A stretch of 64,000 nucleotides of DNA from Brachyhypopomus gauderio (taxonomy: Eukaryota > Chordata > Actinopteri > Gymnotiformes > Hypopomidae), in NCBI RefSeq assembly GCF_052324685.1, contig NW_027506913.1:310001-374000 (forward strand). Direction: 5' to 3'. A program made the translations under genes and the position numbers. Below are positions 33,587-45,465 of this stretch, one piece after another. The notes below the pieces were generated by a model. That model was not told where the DNA came from. It made no database searches and saw only the letters and a program-made list of their open reading frames with translations. Numbering within the stretch: the stretch's first letter is position 1; each line of letters starts with the position of its first letter.

Positions 33587-33917
33587 TAGGGTAGGTGACC
33601 ATATTTTTGTTTGGGAAAACCAGGACACGGGGGGTGGTGGCGAATGTAAGTTGTCGGGGGGGGGGGGGGGGGGGGGGGGGGTGGAGGTTGGCGAACGTAA
33701 GTTGTTGGTTCTCCGCCAGTTGTCCTAGTGCCTGTAGAATTAATGGCCCGATTAACGTAATTTAAAAACCAGGACATTTCCACAGTTTTAAAAAATATCC
33801 CGGATTTTAAGTGTGCAGAAACAATCTAACCTAGTGAAAACCAGGACATTAAATGAATTTTTTTTTGCTGGGACCGAATATTAAAAAGAAGGAAAACCGG
33901 GACAGGTGGCAACCCTA
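33587..33917. mobile_element. hAT-type MITE with 8-bp target duplication CCCCCCAA
   Basis: The element starts TAGGGTAGGTGACC and ends GGCAACCCTA, with CCCCCCAA on both sides (33579-33586 and 33918-33925). Its interior has AACCAGGACA repeats and one to two copies of the GGCGAACGTAAGTTGT unit around a run of about 25 G (33657-33681). Confidence 0.75.
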
Positions 33918-35587
33918 CCCCCCAACCACAATGCAGGCAACGGCTATCTTTAAAATAATCTCTGAACCAATCACAAAAATGCATTTTGCTTTACAGCGTG
34001 AAGATGTTTCCTTGCTTATTCCTGATTGGCTCTTTGAGTCATATAAAAATTGGCAGACTGCCCCAAACAGTTCAGTTCCGTAGTATAGGTTCAGTTAGTG
34101 TGAGCGAAAGGCATGTATATTGGTAAACACTCTTCTGAGTTTAAACTGACTTCAACATGGTAATATTTGCCTAACTGTGGTTTTTCGTTGCTTTAGTGGT
34201 ACTTACCTCTTACATGGGTGTTGCTTGGGCTAAATTATTTTATTAGCCGTTAGCGGTTAGGCTAACTTGGTTCTCCTAAAACTGCGCGAACGGTGGAAGC
34301 GTTTATACTTGCCGCGTCACATTCTTTGCTGTGTTGTCCGAAGCAGAGACCGTATACCGTCACTGGTCTGAAGTGATATGTGGTAGTATAAATAAACACC
34401 CCTCAAAAACAGGGGAAGGAACATTTACCTGACGAATTTTAATTTGCTTTGTGTTTCAGATTTGAAAAGTGCTGGAATTTAGACTAATACTTGAAATTGT
34501 AACTACTTAGTTTCACAACAAATAGCTGTCTGACTGAACAGTTCTCTTGTATTACGTTAACAAATACATGAGAGACGAAACATGAGAGAACGTGAAGACG
34601 TTAAAAATATGAAAATTAAAATCACGTTGAAAATGTGATAAAAAAGCGAATTATTTTAAATCATTTTGAGTATTTGTATAAATATTTACCTAAATTAAGT
34701 TTAACGTGCTGAGAAATATTGAAATGGACACAAGTGCTTTAATTCCCCTATGAACCCTGCAGGGGCAGACTGGCATACATTACTACCGGTCATTTCCCCG
34801 GTGGGCCGATGGGTTAGTGGGCCGCCGGTGATTTAACTCAGCCTGTGGAAGAGCCATTGCCGCGCACTGCGGCCCTGGCCCGTAGTCACGCTGCTGTTTA
34901 AAGACTAGATTATACTTTTGCAAGTGACCGTAGTGCACACCTCGCACGAACCTCCGCGAACGGCGGAGGCGTTTATACTTGGCGCGTCACATTCTTTACA
35001 GTGTTCTCCGAAATGATATGTGGTAGTATAAAGAAACACCCCTCAAAAACGGGAAGGAACATTTACCTGACGAATTTTAAAGTTGCATTGTGTTTCAGGT
35101 TTGAAAAGTGCTGGAATTTAGGCTAAAGTACTTGAAAAATTCCAGCGCGTGGTGTGCGGAGTCGCGCGCTACGATCACTCGTGACAGTATAATCCAGTCA
35201 ACGGTGTCTATTACCTCTCCCCCGCTGCAGTCAGGCAAACCTGCTTAGCGCGCGGCCGCAGACTGGGCTTGTAAACACATGAACGAGCATGCCGGCCAGC
35301 TGATGCGGGCTGACGGCATGCAGCGGAGATCAGAAAAAAAAAACAACTTGTCCCAGAAAATCCAGGCCGGACTACGAAAACATACAGCAGCTGTGTCACT
35401 TATTAATACAAGTAGTCACAAACTGGCCACATTCATTATATCTCCCTGTTTGTATTCCACGAGTGACAAATCAAGAGACACCAGTTGCACATTGACACTG
35501 CTGAGGGTCTTAACTCATCATGTGATTCCTCTGCGACATGGTTGACACTACTGAAACGTGAAAAAATAAGTCCGCATTGCCATAAAG

Positions 35588-35689
35588 ATGGAGCAGTCTA
35601 AGCCAGGGTCTAAACAAACTACGAAACGTAAAGGTGGCACTGAAAAGCTGAGAGAGAAAAAAAGAAAAGCTGCAGAGGTTACTCACTGA
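35588..35689 (+). pseudogene. hAT transposase N-terminal remnant
   Basis: A 33-codon frame begins MEQSKPGSKQTTKRKGG and continues KLREKKRKAAE before a stop. Short Lys/Arg-rich starts of this kind open many fish hAT (TTF-type zinc finger) transposases. Nothing downstream continues the protein. Confidence 0.4.
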
Positions 35690-35889
35690 GTGAACAATGT
35701 AGGTTTCAGTAGCTTTCCAGTTGTTTTTCCCCTGTATTTTGTCAGGGTCAAGTTGTTAAGTTTGTTAGTTATTTTGTTATGCCACTATGTGGCTTTGTAA
35801 TCATATTATTGCTGGAAGTAATATTGTCCACATGACAATGAAAGCTGTCATATACACTATGTGCCATGTATAGATTCATATACAGTATA

Positions 35890-36362
35890 TACACTACTCA
35901 AAAAAATAAAGGGAACACTTAAACAACACAATGTAACTCCAAGTCAACCACACGTCTGTGAAACCAACCTGTTCAGTTAGGAAGCAACACTGATTGTGAA
36001 TCAATTTCACCTGCTGTTGTGCAAATGGAATAGACAACAGGTAGAAATGAGAGGCAATTAGCAAGACCCCCCCTATAAAGGAGCGGTTCTGCAGGTGGGG
36101 ACCACAGACCACTTCTCAGTACCTATGCTTTCTGGCTGATGTTTTGGTCACTTTTGAATGTTGGTGGTCCTTTCACACTCGTGGTAGCATGAGACGGACT
36201 CTACAACCCACACAAGTAGCTCAGGTAGTGCAGCTCATCCAGGATGGCACATCAATGCGAGCTGTGGCAAGAAGGTTTGCTGTGTCTGTCAGCGTAGTGT
36301 CCAGAGGCTGGAGGCGCTACCAGGAGACATGGATGAGGCCGTAGGAGGGCAACAACCCAGCA
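35890..36362 (+). mobile_element. Truncated Tc1-like element with transposase N-terminus
   Basis: The block starts CACTACTCAAAAAAATAAAG after TA and keeps the 5' non-coding region. At 36189 it opens the transposase frame [20 protein letters not shown], then [11 protein letters not shown] (first helix-turn-helix). The frame ends at 36344 after a small deletion (YQETWMRP), and the element breaks off at about 36362. The catalytic domain is absent. Confidence 0.8.
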
Positions 36363-36487
36363 GTTACAAAATTCGAGAGGTGCACGCCGCGAATCGACAG
36401 TGCGCGAGGCACTCGCGCGCGGGCGGATCCACCACGATTACGTCATTTTCGCCACACGGCCCCTCGCAACGCGTCAAGTATAAATCA

Positions 36488-37162
36488 GGCTGTAAACCTA
36501 GCTTTAGCTGACTGTGCTCTTTCCCCCACGCAATCCGTCGCGGCTCATGGTTTTAACGATTCCTCGCCATCACAGCCAGTATTGTTATACTGTGCATAAA
36601 TACTGCATTGTACCAGTACGTTTCATAACATCAATAAAAACTTGAATACTTTACCTGATTTTTTACCATTAAAGTGCAGTAGATAAGAAAATTCCTTTTT
36701 TTATGTACTTTTTCTTTTCCAAAATAGAAATGTGACGAATACCCCCCCCTTTTTTTTACAGAATTTGTATTCTTTTGTTTTCTTTATATTTTAATTTCCC
36801 AATAATATAAATATTCTCACTCATTCCTATTTCCACGTTTGAATATTATCAGTCTGTGTGTAGGTACATTTGTCAGCTTTGACTTAAATTTGTATTAAAG
36901 CCTTTCAAGAAATAGAGTTGTTCTATTAGTAATGGCAATTTAATTAAGGGGGCGTATTGAAATGAAATACAATTAGATCATTTTTTTATCCATTTACATA
37001 ATCAACATGTATTTTTTAATCATTGGGTTTTAAGTTTAATTTCGAAAACATGCCTTTTTATTTCTTTACGTAATACATCTAATTTGTCACAATACACGCA
37101 GACTAATAAACAATAGATTACTGCACAATTAACAAATTAGAAACTACCATTGTATCCGTAGG
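36488..37162. other. AT-rich intergenic stretch
   Basis: No gene, RNA gene or complete mobile element could be supported. Confidence 0.4.
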
Positions 37163-37398
37163 TACAGAAAAAGCATTTGACTGGGTAAACTGGAAATATT
37201 TATTATCAGTTCTGCACAAATTTGGATTTGACTTATCCTTCATAAACTGGATCAAAACCTTACATAGCTCTCCTAATGCACGCTTTAGGACATCACTTCA
37301 CAAAGCTTCACTCTGTAGAGGGGCACCAGGCAGGGCTGCCCACTATCACCCTCCCTTTTCGTTATCTTCATTGAGCCATTAGCAGCAGCAATTCGACA
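37163..37398 (+). pseudogene. L1-like LINE reverse transcriptase fragment
   Basis: The frames read TEKAFDWVNWKYL, then FGFDLSFINWIK, and, after a shift, [12 protein letters not shown] and [12 protein letters not shown]. These are the conserved RT blocks around the polymerase domain of L1-type ORF2. Only about 80 codons remain, with a frame shift and no YADD box. Confidence 0.75.
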
Positions 37399-37414
37399 AA
37401 ATGCGAATATTATG

Positions 37415-37657
37415 GGAATTTGGCGAACGAACGTTAATTGTTGAGCGCGGGGGGGGGCGAACGTGAGTTGTTGAGCGGAGGGGTGGGGGGTTGTATATCG
37501 CGATCGATCGCCAGTGGAGGGCGACATAGATATGGATCGGAGGTAAATAAACTAGATTTTTTTTCTCGCTGTGTGAAATCGGAAGTGTGGCGTGTGAGCG
37601 TGTGAAGACGGTCAAATGCGTGTGTCACACGCTCAATGCGTGAGACTTGAGAGCCCT
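37415..37657. mobile_element. 5'-truncated copy of the CAGGGCTCTCAAGT hAT MITE
   Basis: From the GGCGAACG minisatellite to the ACTTGAGAGCCCTG end, the sequence follows the complete element at 2596-2932. The left terminus is missing because the block joins directly to the LINE fragment. Confidence 0.75.
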
Positions 37658-38094
37658 GGTTTACTTACTAACGTTAACTAATGCATTAGTTAATATGAAC
37701 AACATATGAGTAACACAATAACAATAATTAACTAATGTTAAGTAAACATGTAACAGTTGCATTAGTTAATGCTGTGTTTTTATAAAGTGCAGACTAAGTG
37801 ACGTTGACTAACTAACATGCATTACACGCCCAAAAGGGAGGGGCCGGGGTCCTCAACGTGACAGACGCCCCCTCCAAGGGCACTACCCGTCCCGGGGTGC
37901 CAACAGGATCGAGTGCCCCGAACCCACGTCGATGGGCGGATCCGACGCGCTCAGTCCTGCGTCTGGGAGGTGACCGCTCTCGGCGAAACGTCCGCCACGA
38001 ACCGCCTAGAACACCCTCCCTGGGAAGACCGGGGAGAAGACGTTAGACAAACACAACGGAACGTTCACAAATACACAAACAGGTACACTTACAC

Positions 38095-38198
38095 ACAGGG
38101 CCGGCCCTTCCATTAGGCGACATAGGCAAATGCTAGGGGCGCCGTCTGTCCAGGGGGCGCTCGCGTGCATGCGTTTTTTTTTTTTTTAAACAAATGAA
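38095..38198 (+). mobile_element. Left end (104 bp) of the CAGGGCCGGCCC hAT family at the outer edge of the left arm
   Basis: CAGGGCCGGCCCTTCCATTA through AAACAAATGAAC equals the first part of the full element at 51633-52941, then switches abruptly to retroelement minisatellite sequence (CACCGCACTGACGTC). The T run is longer (15 T) than in the other copies. Confidence 0.85.
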
Positions 38199-38862
38199 CC
38201 ACCGCACTGACGTCATCGGGGGGCGTGACCACCGCACTGACGTCATCGGGGGGCGTGTCCGCCACACTGACGTCATCCCGGGTCCGAGCTGGCCACTCCT
38301 GTGGTGAGTGGCTACTGCGTCCCCCCAAAAAATTCTTGGGGGGCCTTCGGGGAGTGGCTTCCGGGATGCAGTCATCGGGGGTCGTGGAGGTCCTGAGCCT
38401 GTTACTGACCCACAGGTCGGCGGTTATTCCCCATTGAGGCTGAGGGGTAGACTCATAAGTACCCCCCCCAAACCTTTCACACAGCGAACGACAAAACCCT
38501 GCCATGGTCCAGGCGTCCGTCGCCCGGTGTTTTAGGATAATGTCAGCCCACTCCAGGGCTCTTCCCTTCAACAGAGACCGCAAAAACATCACCAGTATGT
38601 TCTCGGGTGGTCTAGGAACAGTGAGGTGTCGTATGTATGCTTCACTCTGAAGAAGAAAGAGTCTGACCAATCCGTTCTCGCCATCGTATTCCTCGGGGCA
38701 GGGACACAGAGAGGGCAGCGCCACAGGCTTACCCCCAGCGTCTTTAGCCAGTAAAGCTTGGATAGAGTCCAGTTGTTTAGTAAAGGCATCCCTATCAAAC
38801 GGTTGTATAGGAACAACCACTGTTTTAACATTCTGCTGCGTCATATCTTTCTGGTCGGTCAT
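38199..38862 (-). pseudogene. Truncated gag-like ORF of an LTR retroelement (left-arm copy)
   Basis: This is the inverted copy of 47753-48416. It encodes the same gag-like segment, with LLKGRALEWADIIL, and is cut off after two units of the DDVSAVVTPP repeat. The matching LTR part is 38865-39094. Confidence 0.75.
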
Positions 38863-40211
38863 TATGTTACGTTTGGGGCGGACAGGCATGACGCAAATGC
38901 AGAATTCAGGGGGTTTTAATAAGGAAAGTAACAAACACAAACATAACACAGAGGGCAGAGGGACTATACTAAACAATAGGGAGAGGACACCAACTAAACA
39001 GGTAAGCTAAACAACAGGGAAACGTGAATGTATAGACCATAACAAACCGAGAACTATGTAAGCATACGGAGGGGAAGAACATATGATACAGGGATAACAC
39101 AACAGTAAACTTTAACTAAGCAAACAACGAGACACGGAAGTACAAAAGATTACAGAAGACTAGGGGTATGCACAAGGAAAACATACGCGCTGAACATGGG
39201 AAAACAAAACAAACGAAGGCTAAGAACGAAGCAGAGAGGGAGAACAAGAACTATAACATAACCAGACTATGAAGCAGGGCAAAGGAAAAACGAGGGACTT
39301 ACACACAAGGACAATAGCATGAACGGACCATAGGCAAAACAGAGGAACAGCGAGGGACTCACGTACAGGGACCCGACAACGGAGAACAACACTAGGGGGT
39401 TTTATACACAAAGACAAGACGGTGAAACAAGACTCAGGTGTGCGAGACTAACGACGAGGGCGTGACAGACAGACGGAGGGACGAATGGGAGCGGGAGCTA
39501 GGCGGGACCAGGGAGGAGGGAGGGGCTGGACGTGACGTATACATACATACATACTTGTCACGCCCGTGATACCTACCTGTCCTGTTATATCTGTGCCTGC
39601 CACATCGGACAAACTCATAACACCATGTCCAACATCTGCGAGTGTCTGCTATTCTGTCTGATTGTGACAATACTCACAAAAAAGCTTTGGACTGGCTCAG
39701 ATTAAAATGTGTATTCATTGTGTATTGTCTTTGTAAATTGAAAATTAAAAAGTTTGAGAAACACGAGCTTCATGTTTGCAAGAACTGAGTTGTCTGCAAC
39801 AAAATGAATTTAAAAATCAAATAAGAGACTTTCAGAACAATTATTTGATTGGCTGTTAAAATATTGCATTTAATGTGATTTGATTAAAATTCTATAGAAA
39901 TAATTTCATTGAAAGTATGTCTAAAAGCATGTTAAGTAAAATACATTATGATTAAACATTGATTTAAACACCATTTATCCTTTGCAAGTATGCACTTTTA
40001 CATAAGTTTATCCACACCACTAAAACTTATACCATATAGCAATTTTCTATTAGCTAAATAGATAAACAATTATGAACAATTTAACAGAAACCACCCTAAT
40101 AAATATCAACAGTTTCATTTCATTCAATCTAAAAATGGCCTCCTGAACATTTTAACATTTCCTCTGATTGTTTTTCTCTCCTCTGGGTTTTAATCTATTC
40201 ATAAAGCCTGT

Positions 40212-40754
40212 TTAAAGAATTATACACCAGGAGTTGTTCTCTGGTGGACTCTCAGTTGGTTTCATCTTTTTGAGGAAATCTTCTCTCTGCAGATTCCGGA
40301 TTATCTTGAGGAGGCCCTGGCTGACTCGATAGGTGCGACTACGGCTGAAATTCGTCTGAGTTGTGTGTTCAGCTATGTACACCCTCTCAAGATAACCACT
40401 GTCATTAAGACACACGATGATGCGATCCATGTTACTGTTCTGAAGATCCCTCGAGTAGTTCTCTCTGACGTACCAGGGCAATTTGTCTGCTCCTGGGGCA
40501 CTGAGGTTGCCCACCTCATACTTTGGGATGTTCTGATTAGGCAAGGGTGTTTCTTCATCATCAATTCTATTGTGGAATCGGTGAAATCCATAAACTCCAT
40601 GTGTAAGGTTGAACTTTGGAACCAAACGACCAAATGTATCAATGTCAATGCATTCATTTGCAAACCAATACAAAAGATTTAGTCCATGTCTAGGATATGG
40701 CTTGCCAAACCCTTTGTCTTTGAGCTGGGCCAGTTCATTTAGAGTCATTCCCAT
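40212..40754 (-). CDS. GIG2 family protein (left-arm copy)
   Basis: GIG2 proteins are known as interferon- and virus-induced proteins of non-amniote vertebrates, with distant similarity to PARP catalytic domains and antiviral roles. This 180-aa protein carries the family marks YPRHGLNLLYWFAN (about 20-33), YEVGNL, SNMDRIIV and TYRVSQGLLKIIRNL. It ends CIIL, a CaaX-type prenylation motif with Leu at X. The coding part lies in one exon starting at 40786; a short noncoding exon is inferred near 41110-41135. It is identical to the protein at 45861-46403. No signal peptide or membrane segment is seen. Exact biochemical activity is not known from sequence. Confidence 0.85.
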   Translation of the reverse strand: MGMTLNELAQLKDKGFGKPYPRHGLNLLYWFANECIDIDTFGRLVPKFNLTHGVYGFHRFHNRIDDEETPLPNQNIPKYEVGNLSAPGADKLPWYVRENYSRDLQNSNMDRIIVCLNDSGYLERVYIAEHTTQTNFSRSRTYRVSQGLLKIIRNLQREDFLKKMKPTESPPENNSWCIIL

Positions 40755-41149
40755 GATTGATATCCAAGAAAGACCTATACAGATCTCTGGATGAGGACAA
40801 AAACATTAGGTAAATGGACTTTGAACTACATCAAATAGCTGTGTTCCGTAATACAACATTGTCAGGATTTAGTAAAGCATATTCGAAGTACATGCAAAAA
40901 GCCAACGTTAGTTAACAATGGGAATTTACCGTCTACATTTAGAAAGTACTCACTACGGTCAGAAATATTAAAACAAGCCTGTGAATTACAATGTAAGTTG
41001 TACACACCACCACTGTCTCCTGTAGCTTGTGCGTAGACTAATTGCAGTAGTCTCCAGACTTCTCCACTTGCTGTCTCAAGACTGAACATGAGTAACACGC
41101 TGCACTTACTTTAATCCTGTATAGGAGGCAGGCTTCATCAGGCTGCACT

Positions 41150-41163
41150 AGGAAACCAAAACT
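41150..41163 (-). promoter_or_regulatory. ISRE-like element, left-arm GIG2
   Basis: AGTTTTGGTTTCCT on the minus strand differs at one base from AGTTTCNNTTTCNY and lies just upstream of the inferred first exon. Mirror of 45452-45465. Confidence 0.45.
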
Positions 41164-41346
41164 TAAAGCAGCATTTCTGCACAATGAATGGGAATGTGAA
41201 ACTTATCACACCCACGGGCTATCATGTTACCATTTATACACTCAGATAACAAATATGCTCAGATTTATATGCTCAGATAACAAAGTGGGTTATATAGATA
41301 ATTGAACACGTTTTGAGGGCAGGCCTGGCCTTTTGAAGCGAGACGG

Positions 41347-41529
41347 CAGGGCCGGCCCTTTCATTAGGCGACATAGGCAAATGCTAGGGGCGCCGTCTGT
41401 CCAGGGGGGCGCTCGCGTGCATGCGTTTTTTTTTTAAACAAATGAACAATTAATAAATGTGAAAACAAGCAAAGTCCACATAATCATAATTTCATTGTTT
41501 AATAATATTTGTCAAATTAATAATTTTTG
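41347..41529 (+). mobile_element. Left end of the CAGGGCCGGCCC hAT family, inner edge of left arm
   Basis: 183 bp equal the terminal part of the hAT element that ends at 45268. The match stops at 41529, where unrelated sequence (GTGCTTTGCTCAACGG) begins. Confidence 0.85.
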
Positions 41530-42336
41530 TGCTTTGCTCAACGGAGAGCACTCCGGAGAGCGAGTTTGGGGAGGAGGATTGGCGCTACCTGCTGGTGGTT
41601 TTCTTTTTCATTTTCCACTTTTCATTTTCATTTCCCACTTTTCTTTTTCGTTTTCAACTTCACCAGCATGCAAATACCAGGCTTGGCGATATCCAAGCTT
41701 TCACCAACATGCAGCTTAATACTGTTGTATGTCGGAATATATGTGAAATGGTAGAACGCTTAAGGTCTGGATCGTGGACCATGGAAAACCGCCCAGTGCG
41801 AGGTCGACCTAGGTTGGACGTTGCCGAAAAGACGACGCTGAAGTTGGTTACTTATTCGCAGTTTCAGATTTGTTACTTACTCGCAGCTCCTTATTCGGCA
41901 GCTGAAGTTGGTTCCTTATTCAAAAAGGGTGTGTTCACGATGCGTGTTTGCTGCGCACTTTGTTTAAAAGAGATAGATTAAACAAACGAGCATAGGAGCA
42001 TACATTAAGAGGTTATTGTTTCCCATACTGATTTTGTGAATGTAGAAAAAAATATTAAAATATAATGAAAGCATTCCTTTTTGTAAAATGGTTTCTATTT
42101 CAAGTCGTTACAATTGTATGCAATTTGTACATGATTATTGAATTTGTCAGCATTTCTAACGTAAGGAAACATATTCTTAAATTTGGAAACTAAAAACACA
42201 GAAATGCTGTTCTAGAACACACATGAATCGGAAGAAGAAATACCAGCACACAACATGGCATATTGAGCAGTGGGCATATAGGTGAACGGATTTAAAGGGG
42301 CAGTTACAGAAGCTTATTGAACAGACCCTCCAGAAA
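41530..42336. other. Spacer of the inverted duplication, left part
   Basis: Non-duplicated sequence. A weak open frame at 41529-41981 (plus) includes TMENRPVRGRPRL but has no convincing domain; it may be a repeat-derived scrap. Nothing else is recognised. Confidence 0.35.
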
Positions 42337-42344
42337 GTTGCGAT

Positions 42345-43523
42345 TAGTGATGTGTCGTTGGCGAACGATCCGGTTCTAAGAGCCGGCTCTTTGAAGTGAA
42401 CGATGGAACTGGCTCTGCAATGGGAGCCGTTTTAGGATCCTACTATCCTATTTCCTTCAGTATTGCGCTTGTGCTCTGCAAGTGTCACAGTTTTTTCCAA
42501 CATCGTTTTTATTTGTCCTTCGGTGCCTCACTGTCTCTCCCTCTCCTTGCGCCTATTGCTCTGCTTCTGCCAGTGGTAGAGAGCGGAGAGTTTATTTCCT
42601 CAGTTTGTGCCAGTTTATACCTGGCGCGTCGCGACCAGCGCGAGGGTCCGTGCGCCGAAAATGACGCAATCGCGGTGGCTCCGCCCCTGCGTGAGGACCC
42701 CAGTGCGAAGCAAGGTCGTGCACCTCTTCAGCGCAATGAACAAAGTTATTTATGCCGGGTTCATACACCTTTACAAGGTGGAATTCAAGCACTTGAACGT
42801 CACTTTCAGGGTCCATTTTCAATATTTCCCAGCAAACTTAAGTTAAATATTTATACATATACTCGAAATGATTCGAAACAATTGGGCTTTTCATATCACA
42901 TCGATTCAGTCAGACAGCTATTTTTGTGAAACAAAATACAGTTACATTTTCAAGCATTTTCAAGTACTTTAGCCTACTTTAGCACTTTTCAAACCTGGAA
43001 CACAATGCAACATTCGTCAGGTAAATGTTCCTTCCCCTGTGTTTGAGGGGTGTTTCTTTATACTACCACATATCGTTTCGGACAACACTGCAAAGAATGT
43101 CTCCACTGCCCGCATGTCAAGCGTGTGCTCAACACATCTGACCAATCACACGCAGATTTCAGTTAATAATGTGGTGGGAAAACACTGAAAAAAAGTTATC
43201 TCCACTTTTTTTGTGGAAACGGCAGGCAATTGACCAAGCTGTATTGCGTTCTATTTTGGTACTATTTTGTGATCATTTAATAATTGGTTATAATAAAAGT
43301 TTTATTTATAAAGCATTGTTATGCAGCATTTTTACTCATCACAAGTGCTTAACAATGTCAATAATGAAACAAAATGTTATAAAATTAGTATTAAGCTATT
43401 AATTAATTAATAATGTAAAAAATATATATGGGGAGCCGTTTGGGAGCCGAAAGAGCCGGCTCTCCACAGTAAGAAGAGCCATTAGAGCCGCATCTCAAAA
43501 TAGAGCCGAAAATCCCATCACTA
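42345..43523. mobile_element. Non-autonomous hAT element with 8-bp target duplication GTTGCGAT
   Basis: The ends are TAGTGATG and CATCACTA, with GTTGCGAT at 42337-42344 and 43524-43531. Subterminal AGAGCCGGCTCTT-like repeats occur at both ends. The interior (about 42609-43090) holds an inverted copy of repeat family A, either nested or a shared module. No transposase frame. Confidence 0.85.
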
Positions 43524-43722
43524 GTTGCGATGTTGCGATTTGCAACTTCAACGCAACTTCAAGCAAACCCCGCGAATTCAGGGCGGTGTTGCAACTTCAG
43601 CCAATCACCGCAACTTTCCCGCAAATTTGACCAATCACTGATGTCGTCTTGATGTGACGTCGACTTGATGCTCCCTACTTCCGTATATACGTTCAAGAGG
43701 AGCAGACTGAAAGCAGCATGAG

Positions 43723-45268
43723 CAGAACCGGCCCTGACCAATGTGGTGCCCTAGGCGAGATTTTGGTTGGTGCCCCCTGTATCATCAATCATTGGGTTGA
43801 TTGTGTCACTATTAAAGAAACAATCAAAAAGCAAATGACTTAAATATTACCATATAACAGGCGTACTCAACTAAATTTGTCCGTGGTCCAATTTTGGCAG
43901 ATACCGGTGGCGAACGTAAGTTGTTGACGGGGGGGGGGGGGGTCGAGCGGCGCGTGGCGAACGTAAGTTTTTTCAATAGCCCTGAAATAAATGATCCGGT
44001 TTTGTTTTGGTCCGTATCCAGTTAATCAAGAATGAGATTGGGTCCGGACAGGACTGCGTTCAAAAAGCAAATTACTTAAATATTACCATATAACAAGCAA
44101 TAAATATAAAGGTGTTGCACAAAAAATATTTTAAAACTATTTTACATAATGTAGTGCTGAGAACAACTTTTAAATATTAATAATACATTTAAAAAAAATA
44201 AAAAACAACAACTACCACCAATGCAAATCAGGGCAATTTGCCTACTGCAACATTATTATTTCAAAAGTGCATCCGCAATGAACAGAGGAGCATATGTGTG
44301 TTTTAATATATATTTATTTTAAAACTTGCTGATCTAAGCTAACCATTGCACCTACTAGGATTGGGCAGTATGATGACAGTGGCGGTTTTCACTAAGATCA
44401 TACAGAGGGGATAAAGCCACAATGACAATTGAGTGTTAGTTGTGAGTCAAGCGAGCTGGTTTCAAAGAAAAACACAACAGCTACAGATTGGCAACATTTT
44501 GGATTTGTTTCAAATAAAAATGAGAGACCATTGGAGCACGCCCCCACAATTCTAATTCGATAATATGATTGGTTGATAAAACTGCCAATCTATAATAAAA
44601 GCTCTCAATGTAAACGGTATTTTCTCTTTTTTACCTAGAAACAACGGTGTGAAATATTCTGATTGGTTGATTTTTTATTTCACCGCTGAAGTTTTTTTCC
44701 ACCACAAGTACGAAAAGTGAATTTAAAAGCCGATTTATAGGAAAAATACAAATTATTGGTAAAGCGTTATTAACATATATTACATATAATAGATAAAGCA
44801 TCCTTTTTAAGATCAATTAACCTTCAGAGAAGGCGTTGAAGTCCCTGACGGTTCGCCACTGGTATAGTGTTAATTCACCACATATTACCATTATATTACC
44901 TGTTTTTTGCCGCCTTTCTTCCTCCATTTTTCTCCTTTTTCTACCCTGGGCACCAGAGGATTTCTCCCTTTTTGACGTCTTTTCGAGGAGATGTCACTCA
45001 CTCTGTGGTGTCTTTTCCCCCCACAGAGAAACAGTAACGAGGTGCGCAGAGCGCGCGCGGGTGATAGGTGTCGTGTGTTGTTATTATAAAAATTATTAAT
45101 TTGACAAATAATATTAAACAATGAAATTATGATTATGTGGACTTTGCTTGTTTTCACATTTATTAATTGTTCATTTGTTTAAAAAAAAACGCATGCACGC
45201 GAGCGCCCCCCTGGACAGACGGCGCCCCTAGCATTTGCCTATGTCGCCTAATGAAAGGGCCGGCCCTG
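43723..45268 (-). mobile_element. CAGGGCCGGCCC hAT element, full length with an inner insertion
   Basis: This is an inverted near-copy of 51633-52941. The ends are CAGAACCGGCCCTG and CAGGGCCGGCCC. About 235 bp (roughly 43863-44092) are additional: the insert carries GGCGAACGTAAGTTGTTGA units around a G run and is bordered by a repeated AAATATTACCATATAACA. No matching target duplication flanks the element, consistent with later rearrangement. Confidence 0.8.
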
Positions 45269-45451
45269 CCGTCTCGCTTCAAAAGGCCAGGCCTGCCCTC
45301 AAAACGTGTTCAATTATCTATATAACCCACTTTGTTATCTGAGCATATAAATCTGAGCATATTTGTTATCTGAGTGTATAAATGGTAACATGATAGCCCG
45401 TGGGTGTGATAAGTTTCACATTCCCATTCATTGTGCAGAAATGCTGCTTTA

Positions 45452-45465
45452 AGTTTTGGTTTCCT
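45452..45465 (+). promoter_or_regulatory. ISRE-like element, right-arm GIG2
   Basis: AGTTTTGGTTTCCT has one mismatch to AGTTTCNNTTTCNY. It lies about 30-40 bp upstream of an inferred noncoding exon ending at 45505 (GATTAAA before GTAAGT). The coding exon begins at 45829 after TCATCCAG. Confidence 0.45.

Larger units (their letters stand above)
34302..36487 (+). mobile_element. Composite of repeat family A copies with nested insertions
   Basis: The block opens with GTTTATACTTGCCGCG and closes with ACGCGTCAAGTATAAA. The family A core is at 34410-34745 and part of it is repeated at 34972-35135. Inside lie a hAT-like start (CAGGGGCAGACTGGC, about 34760), a hAT transposase N-terminal scrap (35588) and a truncated Tc1 element (35890-36362). 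Family A sequence resumes directly at the Tc1 break point (ACAAAATTCGAGAGGTGCAC). Confidence 0.5.
38199..41529 (-). repeat. Left arm of a 3.33-kb inverted duplication
   Basis: Every position x here matches the complement of position 86615 minus x in 45086-48416, without indels wherever I compared coordinates. One base difference was noticed near the inner edge. The arm carries a partial gag/LTR element and a complete GIG2 gene. It stops inside the 30-bp minisatellite that continues in the right arm, so the left arm looks like the derived copy. Confidence 0.93.

Noticed and set aside
40365-40682. Antisense 105-codon frame across GIG2 (also 45933-46250)
   Set aside because: The opposite strand carries a recognisable protein family and intact start and splice context; the antisense frame has none.
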